From the NCBI GenBank assembly GCA_947499715.1, contig CANMPL010000001.1:707011-771010 (forward strand): DNA of 64,000 nt, given 5' to 3'. The notes beneath the pieces are model-generated. The model made no database searches, was not told the DNA's origin, and saw only the letters and a program-made list of their open reading frames with translations. This DNA comes from an uncultured Paracoccaceae bacterium. GTDB taxonomy: Bacteria > Pseudomonadota > Alphaproteobacteria > Rhodobacterales > Rhodobacteraceae. The translations under genes and the position numbers were made by a program. Below, one piece after another: positions 28,388-37,692 of the stretch (within the stretch, counting starts at the first letter, position 1; each line of letters starts with the position of its first letter).

Positions 28388-30427
28388 ATGCAAAGCGCTG
28401 CCACGCTGCTGTCTGACGTATTCGGCTTTGACACCTTCCGCCCCGGACAGGAAGAAATCGTCGATGCGGTCACGCGCGGCGATGACACCCTAGCCATCAT
28501 GCCCACAGGCGGCGGAAAATCCCTTTGCTTTCAACTGCCTGCCCTCGCGCGCGCGGGCGTCACTGTTGTCATCTCACCCCTGATTGCCTTGATGCGCGAT
28601 CAGGTCCGGGGCCTGCGCGCCGCAGGCGTCGCCGCGGGCGCGCTCACTTCTGGCAATACCGACGAAGAAACAGATGAGGTCTGGCGCGGCCTCACCGATG
28701 GCACGCTGAAACTCCTCTACATGGCCCCCGAACGCCTCGCTTCGGGCGGCACCCAGCGGATGCTGGCAGAGGCAGGCGTCAGCCTGATCGCCGTGGACGA
28801 GGCGCATTGCGTCAGCCAATGGGGCCACGATTTCCGCCCCGATTACCTGCGCATCGGCGAACTCAAACGCAGCCTTGATGTGCCACTTGCCGCCTTCACC
28901 GCCACCGCCGACGCCGAAACCCGCGCCGAAATCGTTGAAAAGCTCTTTGGCGGCCAGCAACCCGCCACCTTCCTGCGCGGCTTTGACCGCCCCAATATCC
29001 ACCTCGCCTTTGCCGTCAAAGACAGCCCCCGCCAGCAAATCCTGCACTTCGCCGCTGCCCGCAAAGGCCAATCCGGCATCGTCTATACCGGCACCCGCGC
29101 CAAAACCGAAACGCTGGCCCAAGCCCTGAACCAAGCCGGCCACACTGCCTGCCACTACCACGGCGGGATGGAGGCGCAGGACCGCCGCGATGTCGAACGC
29201 CGTTTCCAGCAAGAGGATGGGTTGATCGTCTGTGCCACCGTCGCCTTTGGCATGGGCGTCGACAAACCCGATATCCGTTGGGTCGCTCACGCCGATTTGC
29301 CGAAATCTATCGAAAGCTACTATCAGGAAATCGGCCGCGCTGGCCGCGACGGCGCACCGGCTGAAACCCTGACGTTGTTCGGCAGCCAGGACATTGGCTT
29401 CCGCCGCCAGCAAATCGACGAAGGCCTCGCACCCCCCGAACGCCGCGCTGCTGACCACGGCCGGCTCAATGCACTGCTTGGCCTTGCCGAGGCACTCAAA
29501 TGCCGCCGCCAAAACCTGCTGTCTTACTTTGGCGAAGACCCCCAGCCCTGCGGCAATTGCGACCTCTGCGACAAACCGGCAGAGGTCTTCGACGCCACCA
29601 CCCCCGTCCGCATGGCACTTTCTGCCGCACTCCGCACTGACGAATGGTTCGGCGCGGGCCATCTCATTGATATCGTCATGGGGGCCAAGACCGACAAGAT
29701 CACCCAGCGCGGCCATGACAGCCTACCAACCTACGGGGTGGGAAAAGAATACTCCAAACCGCAATGGCAGGCGATCTTTCGGCAGATGATGGGCCATGAC
29801 CTCTTTCGCCCCGACCCCGAACGCCATGGCGCTTTGCGCATGTCCGACCACGCCCTGCCGATCCTGAAGGGCGAGGCGACGATCACCCTGCGCCGCGACA
29901 CGATCCGCGCCGCCAAAACCGCCGGTCCCAAGGTCCGCCAGATGGTCAGCGAAGAGGACGCGCCGCTGCTGTCTGCCCTTAAGGCCAAGCGCCGCGCCCT
30001 GGCAGAGGCCGCAGGCGGCCCGGCCTATATCATCTTCAATGATAAGACCCTGATCGAAATGGCCGAAACCCGGCCGCAAACGCTCGATGACATGGCGCGC
30101 ATTGGCGGGGTCGGGGCCAAGAAACTCGAAAGCTACGGCAATGCATTTCTTGAGGTGATCGCGGGCGAGGCGCAACAGCTTCACCCCTCGCGCCGCAAGC
30201 TTGCAGGCCGGACTGAAGGGGCCGTTTACGACCGCCTGCTCGCCGCCCAAGCGGACCTGCAACGCGGACACGATGGCACCGGTAAACCGATGACCTGTTC
30301 GGCCTCTCTTCTGGCCAAGGTCGCGCAACTGCGCGACCCATCAAAAGACGCGATTGCCCGGCTCTTGGGTGACCGTTACGCTGACCGCTTTGCCGATGCC
30401 TTCCATGATGTCCTGTCAGACGCGTAG
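28388..30427 (+). CDS. recQ: ATP-dependent DNA helicase RecQ
   Basis: This 679-residue superfamily 2 helicase unwinds DNA 3' to 5' in repair and recombination. Motif 0 is FGFDTFRPGQEEIV, Walker A IMPTGGGKSLCFQLPA, motif II VDEAHCVSQWGHDFRPDY, motif IV-VI include GIVYTGTRAKTE, VATVAFGMGVDK-like CATVAFGMGVDKPDI and YYQEIGRAGRDG. The Zn-binding RQC part follows (KCRRQNLLSYFGE..CGNCDLC, four Cys), then a winged helix, then an HRDC domain (AETRPQTLDDMARIGGVGAK). All domains are intact. It stands just before a degraded integrase. Confidence 0.96.
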   Translation: MQSAATLLSDVFGFDTFRPGQEEIVDAVTRGDDTLAIMPTGGGKSLCFQLPALARAGVTVVISPLIALMRDQVRGLRAAGVAAGALTSGNTDEETDEVWRGLTDGTLKLLYMAPERLASGGTQRMLAEAGVSLIAVDEAHCVSQWGHDFRPDYLRIGELKRSLDVPLAAFTATADAETRAEIVEKLFGGQQPATFLRGFDRPNIHLAFAVKDSPRQQILHFAAARKGQSGIVYTGTRAKTETLAQALNQAGHTACHYHGGMEAQDRRDVERRFQQEDGLIVCATVAFGMGVDKPDIRWVAHADLPKSIESYYQEIGRAGRDGAPAETLTLFGSQDIGFRRQQIDEGLAPPERRAADHGRLNALLGLAEALKCRRQNLLSYFGEDPQPCGNCDLCDKPAEVFDATTPVRMALSAALRTDEWFGAGHLIDIVMGAKTDKITQRGHDSLPTYGVGKEYSKPQWQAIFRQMMGHDLFRPDPERHGALRMSDHALPILKGEATITLRRDTIRAAKTAGPKVRQMVSEEDAPLLSALKAKRRALAEAAGGPAYIIFNDKTLIEMAETRPQTLDDMARIGGVGAKKLESYGNAFLEVIAGEAQQLHPSRRKLAGRTEGAVYDRLLAAQADLQRGHDGTGKPMTCSASLLAKVAQLRDPSKDAIARLLGDRYADRFADAFHDVLSDA

Positions 30428-30701
30428 GGCGGGCTTCAGACCGCCACACCTGAACAGGTTAATGTCGTTAAGACTTTCATGCGGCCACTTTGTGCATGGG
30501 ATGTATGAGAGCGACGAGGTCTTTGGACCGCAATTGTGGGTAGATGAGATCGGGCAATCTGTTGGTATGGTTGCCTTTCTCGCGACGCACACAAGCCCGT
30601 GGGGCGTTTGAACGACCCAAGCTCAGTTGCTTCCCCGCTTTTCTTAGCTGCTTCCCAGCAATCTGCGTGGAAATTTTCCTGAAGCTTGAAGGAATGGCAG
30701 C
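30428..30701. other. Gap between recQ and the integrase relic
   Basis: I see no gene and no clear attachment site here. A weak GGCGG/CCGCC stem follows the recQ stop. Confidence 0.35.
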
Positions 30702-31848
30702 ATGCCAAAATCAAACCTGGACCGCGCCCACAATCATGTGGCGCAGATGTCCACGGAAACTGTGGAATGGGATTGCAACGTCCCGCAGCTCGGCCGGAGA
30801 ACGCGTGGCGCGCAGCAGACTTGGATCGTGCAATGGTGCGCCGATGGGAAGACCCGCAAGAAGACGCCTGGCGCGGTGCACGGCATGTCGCAAGAGGCGG
30901 CGCGGCAGTTGGCGCTGTCAATTTTTCGATCAGTGACGCGCTGGTTGGGGCGCCGGAAGTGAAGTCTCAGACGATTGCAGAGCTTAGCGTGCAGCTTCTT
31001 GCGGACGGCGCGGCCAAGTGGAAGCCGGGTACGATCCACCGCGCATTGGCGATGCTTTCAGGCATGATGCGCATGCAGTACTGAAAGGATTATGCCGGCC
31101 CGACCGCAACCCGTGCCAGATGTTGCGGCGTCACAGGTCGTCGTTTGAAGCGACCTATTTTGAGACCGAAGACTGGATGCGTTTGGGGGACGCTCTGGTA
31201 GCGCTGCAAGATGGCTTTGCCAGGGAGGTTGGCTGCTTCAAATTCCTCGCCCTGACGAGGTGTCGGCGGAGCGAAGCACTTGTCCTGATTTGGGACATGA
31301 AAGACGGTGCGCATGTGGCCTTGCCGGACGCCAAATCCGGACCCCGCGCCGTCTGGCTGGGGCGGCCTGCAAAGCGGTTGCTTGCTTCCCTTCCCAAGCC
31401 GCAAAATTACGTGTTTGAGGATGGAGACGATTCACTGCGATCCATCGCTTTCGCACAGGTTCGGCATCTCGTGCGGACCCGCGCAAAAATCGGGAATTTG
31501 CGCAACCACGATCTGCGGCATAGCTTCGCTTCGGCTGCTGTGAACGCGGGGTTTGACCTGAAAATTGTCAGTGGTTTGCTTGGCAATCCGGACCTTGGCA
31601 CTACGCAAGGTTACGCCCACTTGGCCGAGAAGCCGATCCAGGAGACCAGCAAGAGGGTTGGTGTTCGTCTGGCCAAAGCACTTATCAAAATGGAGCCCAT
31701 GGCGAAGATGAAACTGGCACCCAAGAAAACGGCACCGGCAAAACAGAACCCCCGTCAGACCCAATATCAACGGATTGCCACATCCTCCCAAACCCTCTTA
31801 GCATTCTGCCAGCATCATGGGCTGAACCCGGATCCCTTCCGCATTTGA
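30702..31848 (+). pseudogene. Tyrosine recombinase (phage-type integrase) with two frameshifts
   Basis: Three adjacent segments in three frames read as one integrase: an N-terminal part from 30702 (QTWIVQWCADGKTRKKTPGA), a middle part to about 31072 (QTIAELSVQLLADGAAKWKP, GTIHRALAMLSGMMR), and a C-terminal catalytic part to 31848. Breaks lie near 30925 and 31072. The catalytic part keeps Arg in LTRCRRSEALVL, HxxR in NHDLRHSFASAA, and the Tyr in TTQGYAHLAEK; the second His of the usual LGH motif is Asn (GLLGNPDLG). The enzyme cannot be made intact. It probably marks an old integration event beside recQ. Confidence 0.75.
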
Positions 31849-32245
31849 GATTCTGGATCGTTGAGATTCTAGTATCTAGAAATGGCAGCCTGAGTGAGGT
31901 TGAATAGGTGGCGAAGACTGTTCCTTCAAGTGCGACTCTCTCCCATCCAAGGCAGGTCAACATTCGCAACCGCATTGCGTATCGAACCATCCACTGCTCA
32001 GGTTGGAGACGGGCAAAACGTAACCATCCTTTCTGCCTTCATCCCGCACACGCAAAACCAGAATCTCTGCTACGGGCAGCAGTCGGAAACGAGTACTGGC
32101 TAGCTTGTTAGCCTGACCCGAAAATTACAGCCAATTGCGCCAACCAAGACCTCACTGGTGGCCAAGCATTGCTGGAAAATCGGCAATCCATCCACCTCAA
32201 ACCATTGCAGCTTGGAAAAGCATGGGGAAAGAAACTGATTGACGT
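31849..32245. other. Intergenic stretch upstream of the LacI operon
   Basis: No gene can be supported. The region after 32150 probably holds the promoter for the LacI operon; the operator begins at 32246. Confidence 0.4.
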
Positions 32246-32283
32246 CACTATGACATCGGTGTCATGACATCGGTGTCATAGTG
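32246..32283. promoter_or_regulatory. Double-palindrome operator of the LacI-type regulator
   Basis: Two 16-bp sites ATGACATCGGTGTCAT overlap by two bases (32250-32265 and 32264-32279), and flanking CACT/AGTG extends the symmetry to 38 bp. Each 16-mer is a palindrome but for the central four bases, with TGACA and TGTCA half-sites and a central CG, which is the style of LacI-family operators. It ends 51 bp before the TTG start of the LacI gene, so autoregulation of the whole operon is likely. Confidence 0.75.
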
Positions 32284-32334
32284 TTTCGAGATGATTCCTT
32301 TTGTCTCCGAAACGAGGTTTGGGAGGGCTCTCAT

Positions 32335-33426
32335 TTGGCGACGATTTATGATGTTGCACGTGTATCAGGCGTTTCACCCAAGACGGTGAGCCGGGTCATC
32401 AACGGTGATGCAGCAGTAAAGAAATCAACCAAAGAAAAAGTCGAAAGCGCGATCGCTGAACTGGGCTATGTTCCTTCGACTGCCGCCCGGGCGATGCGAT
32501 CGAACAAGTCTGGACTGGTTGGGTTGATCACCGGTGCCATCTCTTTGTCGCCGAACCGGACTGAGGTTTCCGGTCTGCCAGACCTCTTCATTGTTCAAGG
32601 TATCCAGAAAGCGATTGAGAACAGCGGCAAGACGCTGTTGATTGCCGATACCGGCGGGCAGATGGACCGTGTTCCCCAGCTTATTCGGACGTTTGAAGAA
32701 CATCGTGTTGAAGGCCTAATCTATGCCGCCGACCACCACCGAAAGGTGTCGCTCCCGTCAGTGACGTCATCGACGAAGCTTGTCTTGGCCAACTGCTACG
32801 ATGACATTGGCACGCCTTCAGTCCTGCCCGATGATTACCGCGGGCAATTCAGCCTTGTTGAATCGCTGATCAGCAAAGGGCACCGGCGCATTGCCTATCT
32901 GTCCCTGAGCCCTTCACTTGAAGCAACCAAGCAACGCACGCGCGGCTACCGCGATGCCCTCAACCAGTCCGGAATAACAATCGATCCTGACTTGATAATT
33001 CCCGCTGACATCGACACCGAAGACAGCGGCCTGGAAGAACAGCTTTTGTGGGACGCAATAGACCGGGTCCTCGCCTTGGCTAAGCCACCTACTGTCATTT
33101 GCTTTGGAAACGACCGGATGGCAATGCGTGCCTATGGCATCCTTCGCAGTCGCGGTTTGTCGCTGCCCGATGATATCTCTGTCGCGGGTTACGACAATCA
33201 CAAGCTGATCACCCAAACGCTTTATCCAACACTCACATCCGCCGAACTGCCATATGCCGCCATTGGCATCCGGGCCACAGGCCTTCTGCTTGGCATGATT
33301 GATGGCACTGTAGAGGCCCCGGGATCGCCAATTCTTGTGAGCGGCCCAGTTACCGCGGGCAATTCCGTCAAGGAATTGCCGGCCCCGATTACCAAGCTTT
33401 CATCAATAGGGAGGACGACCAAATGA
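32335..33426 (+). CDS. LacI-family transcriptional regulator of the fructoside-type operon
   Basis: This 363-residue regulator starts at TTG 32335 (MATIYDVARVSGVSPKTVSR), with GGGAGGG seven bases upstream. A GTG at 32281 in the same frame would start inside the operator and lacks a ribosome site. The HTH and hinge helix (NGDAAVKKSTKEKV, TAARAMRSNKSGLVGLI) are standard for LacI/GalR, followed by a sugar-binding-protein-like sensor domain (ICFGNDRMAMRAYGILRSRG, ISVAGYDNHKLITQTLYPTL). It overlaps the binding protein gene by 4 bp. Its effector is likely a sugar imported by the operon. Confidence 0.9.
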   Translation: MATIYDVARVSGVSPKTVSRVINGDAAVKKSTKEKVESAIAELGYVPSTAARAMRSNKSGLVGLITGAISLSPNRTEVSGLPDLFIVQGIQKAIENSGKTLLIADTGGQMDRVPQLIRTFEEHRVEGLIYAADHHRKVSLPSVTSSTKLVLANCYDDIGTPSVLPDDYRGQFSLVESLISKGHRRIAYLSLSPSLEATKQRTRGYRDALNQSGITIDPDLIIPADIDTEDSGLEEQLLWDAIDRVLALAKPPTVICFGNDRMAMRAYGILRSRGLSLPDDISVAGYDNHKLITQTLYPTLTSAELPYAAIGIRATGLLLGMIDGTVEAPGSPILVSGPVTAGNSVKELPAPITKLSSIGRTTK

Positions 33427-34685
33427 AACTCAAGGCAACCCTTGTGGCCGCACTGCTCGGTTCTACCGGCTTTGCGGGCATGGCAGCCGCGCAGACGGAT
33501 CTCACACTTTGGTATCACGGAGGCGGCAATACCGTTGAACGTGACATCATCGATTCCATCATTGCAGACTTCAACGGCGGGCGAAGCGATTGGTCCGTAA
33601 GCCTCGAGGCATTTCCTCAAGGCAGCTACAACGACTCCGTTGTTGCGGCAGCCCTTGCAGGCAACCTGCCTTGTATCCTTGATGTAGATGGTCCCGTGAT
33701 GCCGAACTGGGCATGGGCGGGTTATATGCAGCCATTGCCGATATCGGACGCCGCGCTTGAAGGGCATCTCGACTCAACAATTGGCCGCTGGGACGGTGAA
33801 ATCTATTCTGTCGGTCTCTGGGAAGCAGCAGTCGCACTTTATGCCCGTCAGTCTACGCTGGATGATCTTAGCCTACGCACGCCAACGCTCGATGCGCCTT
33901 GGACTGGTGACGAATTTATGGCTGCTCTTGAGGCCGCCAAAGCCTCCGGTAACTACGAATTCGCCCTTGATCCCGGCATGGCGTGGACCGGCGAGTGGTA
34001 TCCATACGCATTCAGCCCATTCCTGCAATCATTTGGCGGCGACATCGTGGATCGGTCCACTTACCAGACTGCCGAAGGTGCGTTGAACGGCGACGCGGCC
34101 CTCGCATTTGGTGAATGGTGGCAATCGCTCTTTACCCAAGGCTATGCACCAGGGACCAGCCAGGACCCCGCAGATCGCGACACCGGGTTCATTGATGGCA
34201 AATACGCCTTTGCATGGAACGGCAATTGGGCAGGTGTGGCCACGCTGGATGGCGGCGTCGAAGACGTCGTGTTCCTGCCCGCGCCTGACTTTGGCAACGG
34301 CTCAGTCATCGGCGCGGGGTCATGGCAGTTCGGCGCATCGGGCACCTGTGAACACCCCGAGGGTGTCGCAGCTTTTGTCGAACATGCTTTGCAGGACAAA
34401 TACCTTGCGGCCTTCTCTGACGGGATCGGCCTCATCCCCTCTACCACCGAAGCAGCTGCGATGACGGAAAACTACGCCGAAGGTGGCGCGCTGGAACCGT
34501 TCTTTAGTCTGTCAGAAGCGCAGGCCCTCGTGCGGCCGGTGTCCCCCGGCTACGTGGTTGCCGCCAAGGTCTTTGAAAAGGCGCTGGCCGATATCGCCAA
34601 TGGTGCGGACGTGGCTGACACGCTGGATGCGGCAGTTGATGAAATCAACACCGATATCGAGCGCAACAGCGGCTACGGTCACTAG
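33423..34685 (+). CDS. Sugar ABC transporter substrate-binding protein
   Basis: This 420-residue family 1 solute-binding protein has a signal peptide (MKLKATLVAALLGSTGFAGMAAA) and starts the mature chain with QTDLTLWYHGGGNTVERDII. AYIRQ-like dimension is absent; landmarks are NLPCILDVDGPVMPNWAWAG and FIDGKYAFAWNGNWAGVATL, typical of oligosaccharide receptors. GGGAGGACGACCAA precedes the ATG. It overlaps the lacI stop. It should deliver a fructoside or other oligosaccharide to the two permeases downstream; the sugar is inferred only from the glycosidase in the operon. Confidence 0.88.
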   Translation: MKLKATLVAALLGSTGFAGMAAAQTDLTLWYHGGGNTVERDIIDSIIADFNGGRSDWSVSLEAFPQGSYNDSVVAAALAGNLPCILDVDGPVMPNWAWAGYMQPLPISDAALEGHLDSTIGRWDGEIYSVGLWEAAVALYARQSTLDDLSLRTPTLDAPWTGDEFMAALEAAKASGNYEFALDPGMAWTGEWYPYAFSPFLQSFGGDIVDRSTYQTAEGALNGDAALAFGEWWQSLFTQGYAPGTSQDPADRDTGFIDGKYAFAWNGNWAGVATLDGGVEDVVFLPAPDFGNGSVIGAGSWQFGASGTCEHPEGVAAFVEHALQDKYLAAFSDGIGLIPSTTEAAAMTENYAEGGALEPFFSLSEAQALVRPVSPGYVVAAKVFEKALADIANGADVADTLDAAVDEINTDIERNSGYGH

Positions 34686-34698
34686 GCTTACCTCCCTG

Positions 34699-34724
34699 CC
34701 GGGGCCCGCATCTGTGGGCCCCGG
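34699..34724 (+). terminator. Intercistronic hairpin after the sugar-binding protein gene
   Basis: CCGGGGCCC, 8-base loop, GGGCCCCGG: a perfect 9-bp stem 14 bp after the stop and 22 bp before the first permease gene. Confidence 0.6.
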
Positions 34725-34745
34725 TCCCAATGGCAGAGGCTGAAA

Positions 34746-35816
34746 ATGATGGCATCCAAACTGACAAATTCAAACCGCGCTGGTTGGGCCTTTGCCCTGC
34801 CGGGTTTCGGGCTGCTGACGCTGTTCATCGTGATGCCCTTCTTTTTTGCTTTCTTTCTCTCGCTGACCAACCAGCGCCTGATCTCACCCAATCCAACGGA
34901 GTTTGTTGGCCTCGATAACTACCGCAATCTGTTGTCGATCAGCGTCCTGACGATAGAACCCGAGCTTGATGATGCAGGCGAAATCATCCGTGACGCCGAT
35001 GGCATGCCAGAGTATCCGCGAGTCCGGACATTCACCCGCAATAACCCGGATTTCCCGGAATACGCCGGGATGCGCGAATGGTTCCGTTGGCACAGCGGCG
35101 ACACCGCCAAGGTGGTCGTCGCCACGGATGTGGTTTTCTGGAAATCGCTGCGCAATACCTTGATGTTCGTCTTGGTCGTCGCTCCGGTGCAAGGTGGATT
35201 GGCGCTGGGACTTGCGCTTTTGATCAATCAACGGCTGCGCGGGATCAACATGTTTCGGGCGATCTATTTTATGCCGGTTGTTGTCTCGATCGTGGTCGTC
35301 TCTCTGTTGTGGCGTTTCCTTTATGCAGAAGACGGATTGCTGAACAGTATCCTGCATGCAGTTAGCTTCGGACTGTTCGAAGGCCGCGATTGGTTGGGCA
35401 ATGAAGACACCGCATTAGGCGCGATCAAGGCCATGTCGATCTGGCAAGCCGTGGGCTTTCACATGGTGATCTGGTTGTCCGGTTTACAGACAATCTCTCC
35501 GACCCTGTACGAAGCCTCATCCATCGAAGGCGCGTCAAAGTGGCAAACCTTCCGCTACGTGACATGGCCGGGGCTGCGCAACACCGCAGTATTGGTTCTG
35601 ATCGTGATCACCATGCAGGCCTTCGCCCTTTTTGCGCAGATCGACGTGATGACGAACGGTGGTCCGCTGGACAGCACCACAACGGTCGTTTTCCAAGCGG
35701 TCGAGCGTGGCTACGGCAAACAGGATATTTCAGGCGGTTCGACGATCTCCGTGATCCTGTTCCTGATCGTACTGACCATCAGTCTGATCCAACGCTATCT
35801 GACTCGGGAGAAATAG
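34746..35816 (+). CDS. Sugar ABC transporter permease (MalF type)
   Basis: This 356-residue protein has a first helix (LLTLFIVMPFFFAFFLSLTN), then an insertion of about 100 periplasmic residues (EPELDDAGEIIRDADGMPEY) that lengthens it compared with typical members of about 300, then five helices. The EAA loop is EASSIEGASKWQTFRYVTWP. It pairs with the next permease, whose start is 1 bp after its stop. Confidence 0.9.
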   Translation: MMASKLTNSNRAGWAFALPGFGLLTLFIVMPFFFAFFLSLTNQRLISPNPTEFVGLDNYRNLLSISVLTIEPELDDAGEIIRDADGMPEYPRVRTFTRNNPDFPEYAGMREWFRWHSGDTAKVVVATDVVFWKSLRNTLMFVLVVAPVQGGLALGLALLINQRLRGINMFRAIYFMPVVVSIVVVSLLWRFLYAEDGLLNSILHAVSFGLFEGRDWLGNEDTALGAIKAMSIWQAVGFHMVIWLSGLQTISPTLYEASSIEGASKWQTFRYVTWPGLRNTAVLVLIVITMQAFALFAQIDVMTNGGPLDSTTTVVFQAVERGYGKQDISGGSTISVILFLIVLTISLIQRYLTREK

Positions 35817-35817
35817 T

Positions 35818-36696
35818 ATGGCAGCCATCTCAGCCGATAATCACGGCCTGCGCCTCGCGACACGATATGCTGTCCTGACGCTTATCGCGATCATCTTCAT
35901 ATTCCCGTTGGTGTTCATGGTCATGTCAAGCTTCAAGCCGGACCTGCAGTTATTGCGCGACACATCCAGCATACGTGCATTCCTGCCAGTGGGGGATATC
36001 AGCACCGACAATTATGCGGCCGCGTTTCAACGTGCGCCGGTGGGGTTGTTTGTGTTCAATTCGGTCTTTGTGACCGGGGTCACCGTCCTGTTGTCCTTGC
36101 TGTTGTGTTCCATGGCTGCATTTTCATTCGTGTTCTTGAACTGGACGGGCCGCAATGTGCTGCTGTCGATCATAATCGCGACGTTGATCGTGCCGTTTGA
36201 AACCATCGCCATTCCACTTCTTCTGTTGGTGTCAAAACTGCCGTGGATCGGTCTGGAAGGTTTTACTGTTGGTTGGCTCAATTCTTATCGCGTTCAGATC
36301 ATTCCGTGGATCGCTGATGGTCTGACGATCTTTCTGTTTGTTCAGTTCTTCAAGGATCTGCCGCGCGACCTGATTGAAGCCAGCCGTGTCGAGGGCGCAA
36401 GCTGGTGGCAGATCTATACCAAGGTTGTTATGCCTCTGTCGGGCCCGGTTATCGCCACGGCGGCGATCCTGAAATTCCTAGTGATGTACAACCAATACCT
36501 CTGGCCACTGATTGTGGTGCAGGAAGAAACTTACCGCCCTGTCATGGTGGGCCTTCAATACTTCTTCCAACTCAACACCGCATGGGGCGAGGTCATGGCC
36601 TATCTGACCATCATCACAGTCCCCGTGCTGGCATTCTACCTCGTCCTGCAACGTGCGTTCATTGCGTCGATTGCCTCAACCGGTGTGAAAGGCTGA
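35818..36696 (+). CDS. Sugar ABC transporter permease (MalG type)
   Basis: This 292-residue protein has six predicted helices (TLIAIIFIFPLVFMVMSSFK first) and the EAA loop EASRVEGASWWQIYTKVVMP. It follows the first permease by 1 bp and is followed by the glycosidase gene after 3 bp. Confidence 0.9.
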   Translation: MAAISADNHGLRLATRYAVLTLIAIIFIFPLVFMVMSSFKPDLQLLRDTSSIRAFLPVGDISTDNYAAAFQRAPVGLFVFNSVFVTGVTVLLSLLLCSMAAFSFVFLNWTGRNVLLSIIIATLIVPFETIAIPLLLLVSKLPWIGLEGFTVGWLNSYRVQIIPWIADGLTIFLFVQFFKDLPRDLIEASRVEGASWWQIYTKVVMPLSGPVIATAAILKFLVMYNQYLWPLIVVQEETYRPVMVGLQYFFQLNTAWGEVMAYLTIITVPVLAFYLVLQRAFIASIASTGVKG

Positions 36697-36699
36697 CCC

Positions 36700-37689
36700 A
36701 TGGTTCTTGCTTTGAAAGATCATTACATCTGGGACAGTTGGTACGTGCATGACGGTGATGTCTGGCATGGCTATTTCCTCAAAGCGCCACGCGCGATTGG
36801 CGATCCAGAGCTACGCCATTTCAATGTGAGCTATGGCCACGCCACCAGCGTCGATCTGAAAAACTGGACCCACCTTGGCACGACGTTCGCGCCGGTCGAT
36901 GGGCCAGCGTGGGATGATTATACCACTTGGACCGGATCGGTCGTGCGCGGTGACGATGGGCTTTGGCACCTCTATTACACCGGCAGCTGCAAGGCCGAAG
37001 AAGGCATGAAGCAGCGCATCGGTCACGCCACATCTAAAGACATGCACAATTGGTCGCGCGTGGGCGATGGCCTGCTGCTCGACCTTGAAGGTCCCAACGC
37101 CCACCACTACGAGGCCGATCACACCGGCAAATGGCACGACCGTGCAATGCGGGATCCTTGGGTCATGAAGGACCCCGAAGGCGACGGATGGCTGATGTAT
37201 TTCACCGCCCGCGCAGACGGCATTGCTGAACCAAATGCGGGCGGTTGCATTGGCTTTGCCACTTCACCCGATGGATATCAGTGGGTCCTTCAAGCCCCCG
37301 TTTTCATTGGTGGTTACGGCCAGATGGAAGTGCCTCAGGTCTTTTCCAAGAACGGGCAATGGTATTGCCTTTTCTGCACCGCAGCCGAACATTTCTCCAA
37401 GGAGCAGGCGCAGGCAACCGAAGGCGGACCCGTCACCGGAAACCACTATCTGATCGGCGACAGCCCCCGTGGCTCTTGGCGCATCGCACCGGGGTTTCTG
37501 GACGGTGATCTACCCTGCCGGCGTTACGCCGCGCGGATCGTGGATACTGGTGATGAATTGGTGATCCTTGGGTTTGCAGACCGTCCCGACGGTGCCCCCT
37601 TTGTGGGTCACGTGATGGACCCTGAAACGGTGTCCATCACAACCGATGGGCTCTTGGAAATCACCCCTAACATAAAAGCGGCGGAGTAA
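36700..37689 (+). CDS. Clan GH-J glycoside hydrolase (GH32/GH68-like)
   Basis: This 329-residue protein has the five-bladed beta-propeller pattern of fructoside-active enzymes. YIWDSWYVHDG at residues 9-19 resembles the nucleophile region of GH68 (WDSW, Asp12), MRDPWVMKDP at 150-159 matches the RDP transition-state motif (Asp152), and GQMEVPQVF at 207-215 is placed like the acid/base Glu of the ECP motif (Glu210). TTWTGSVV, LWHLYYTGS and IGHATSKDMHNWSR are blade repeats. No signal peptide: it acts in the cytoplasm on an imported sugar, plausibly sucrose or a fructo-oligosaccharide. GH43-like activity is the main alternative. Confidence 0.75.
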   Translation: MVLALKDHYIWDSWYVHDGDVWHGYFLKAPRAIGDPELRHFNVSYGHATSVDLKNWTHLGTTFAPVDGPAWDDYTTWTGSVVRGDDGLWHLYYTGSCKAEEGMKQRIGHATSKDMHNWSRVGDGLLLDLEGPNAHHYEADHTGKWHDRAMRDPWVMKDPEGDGWLMYFTARADGIAEPNAGGCIGFATSPDGYQWVLQAPVFIGGYGQMEVPQVFSKNGQWYCLFCTAAEHFSKEQAQATEGGPVTGNHYLIGDSPRGSWRIAPGFLDGDLPCRRYAARIVDTGDELVILGFADRPDGAPFVGHVMDPETVSITTDGLLEITPNIKAAE

Positions 37690-37692
37690 CTT

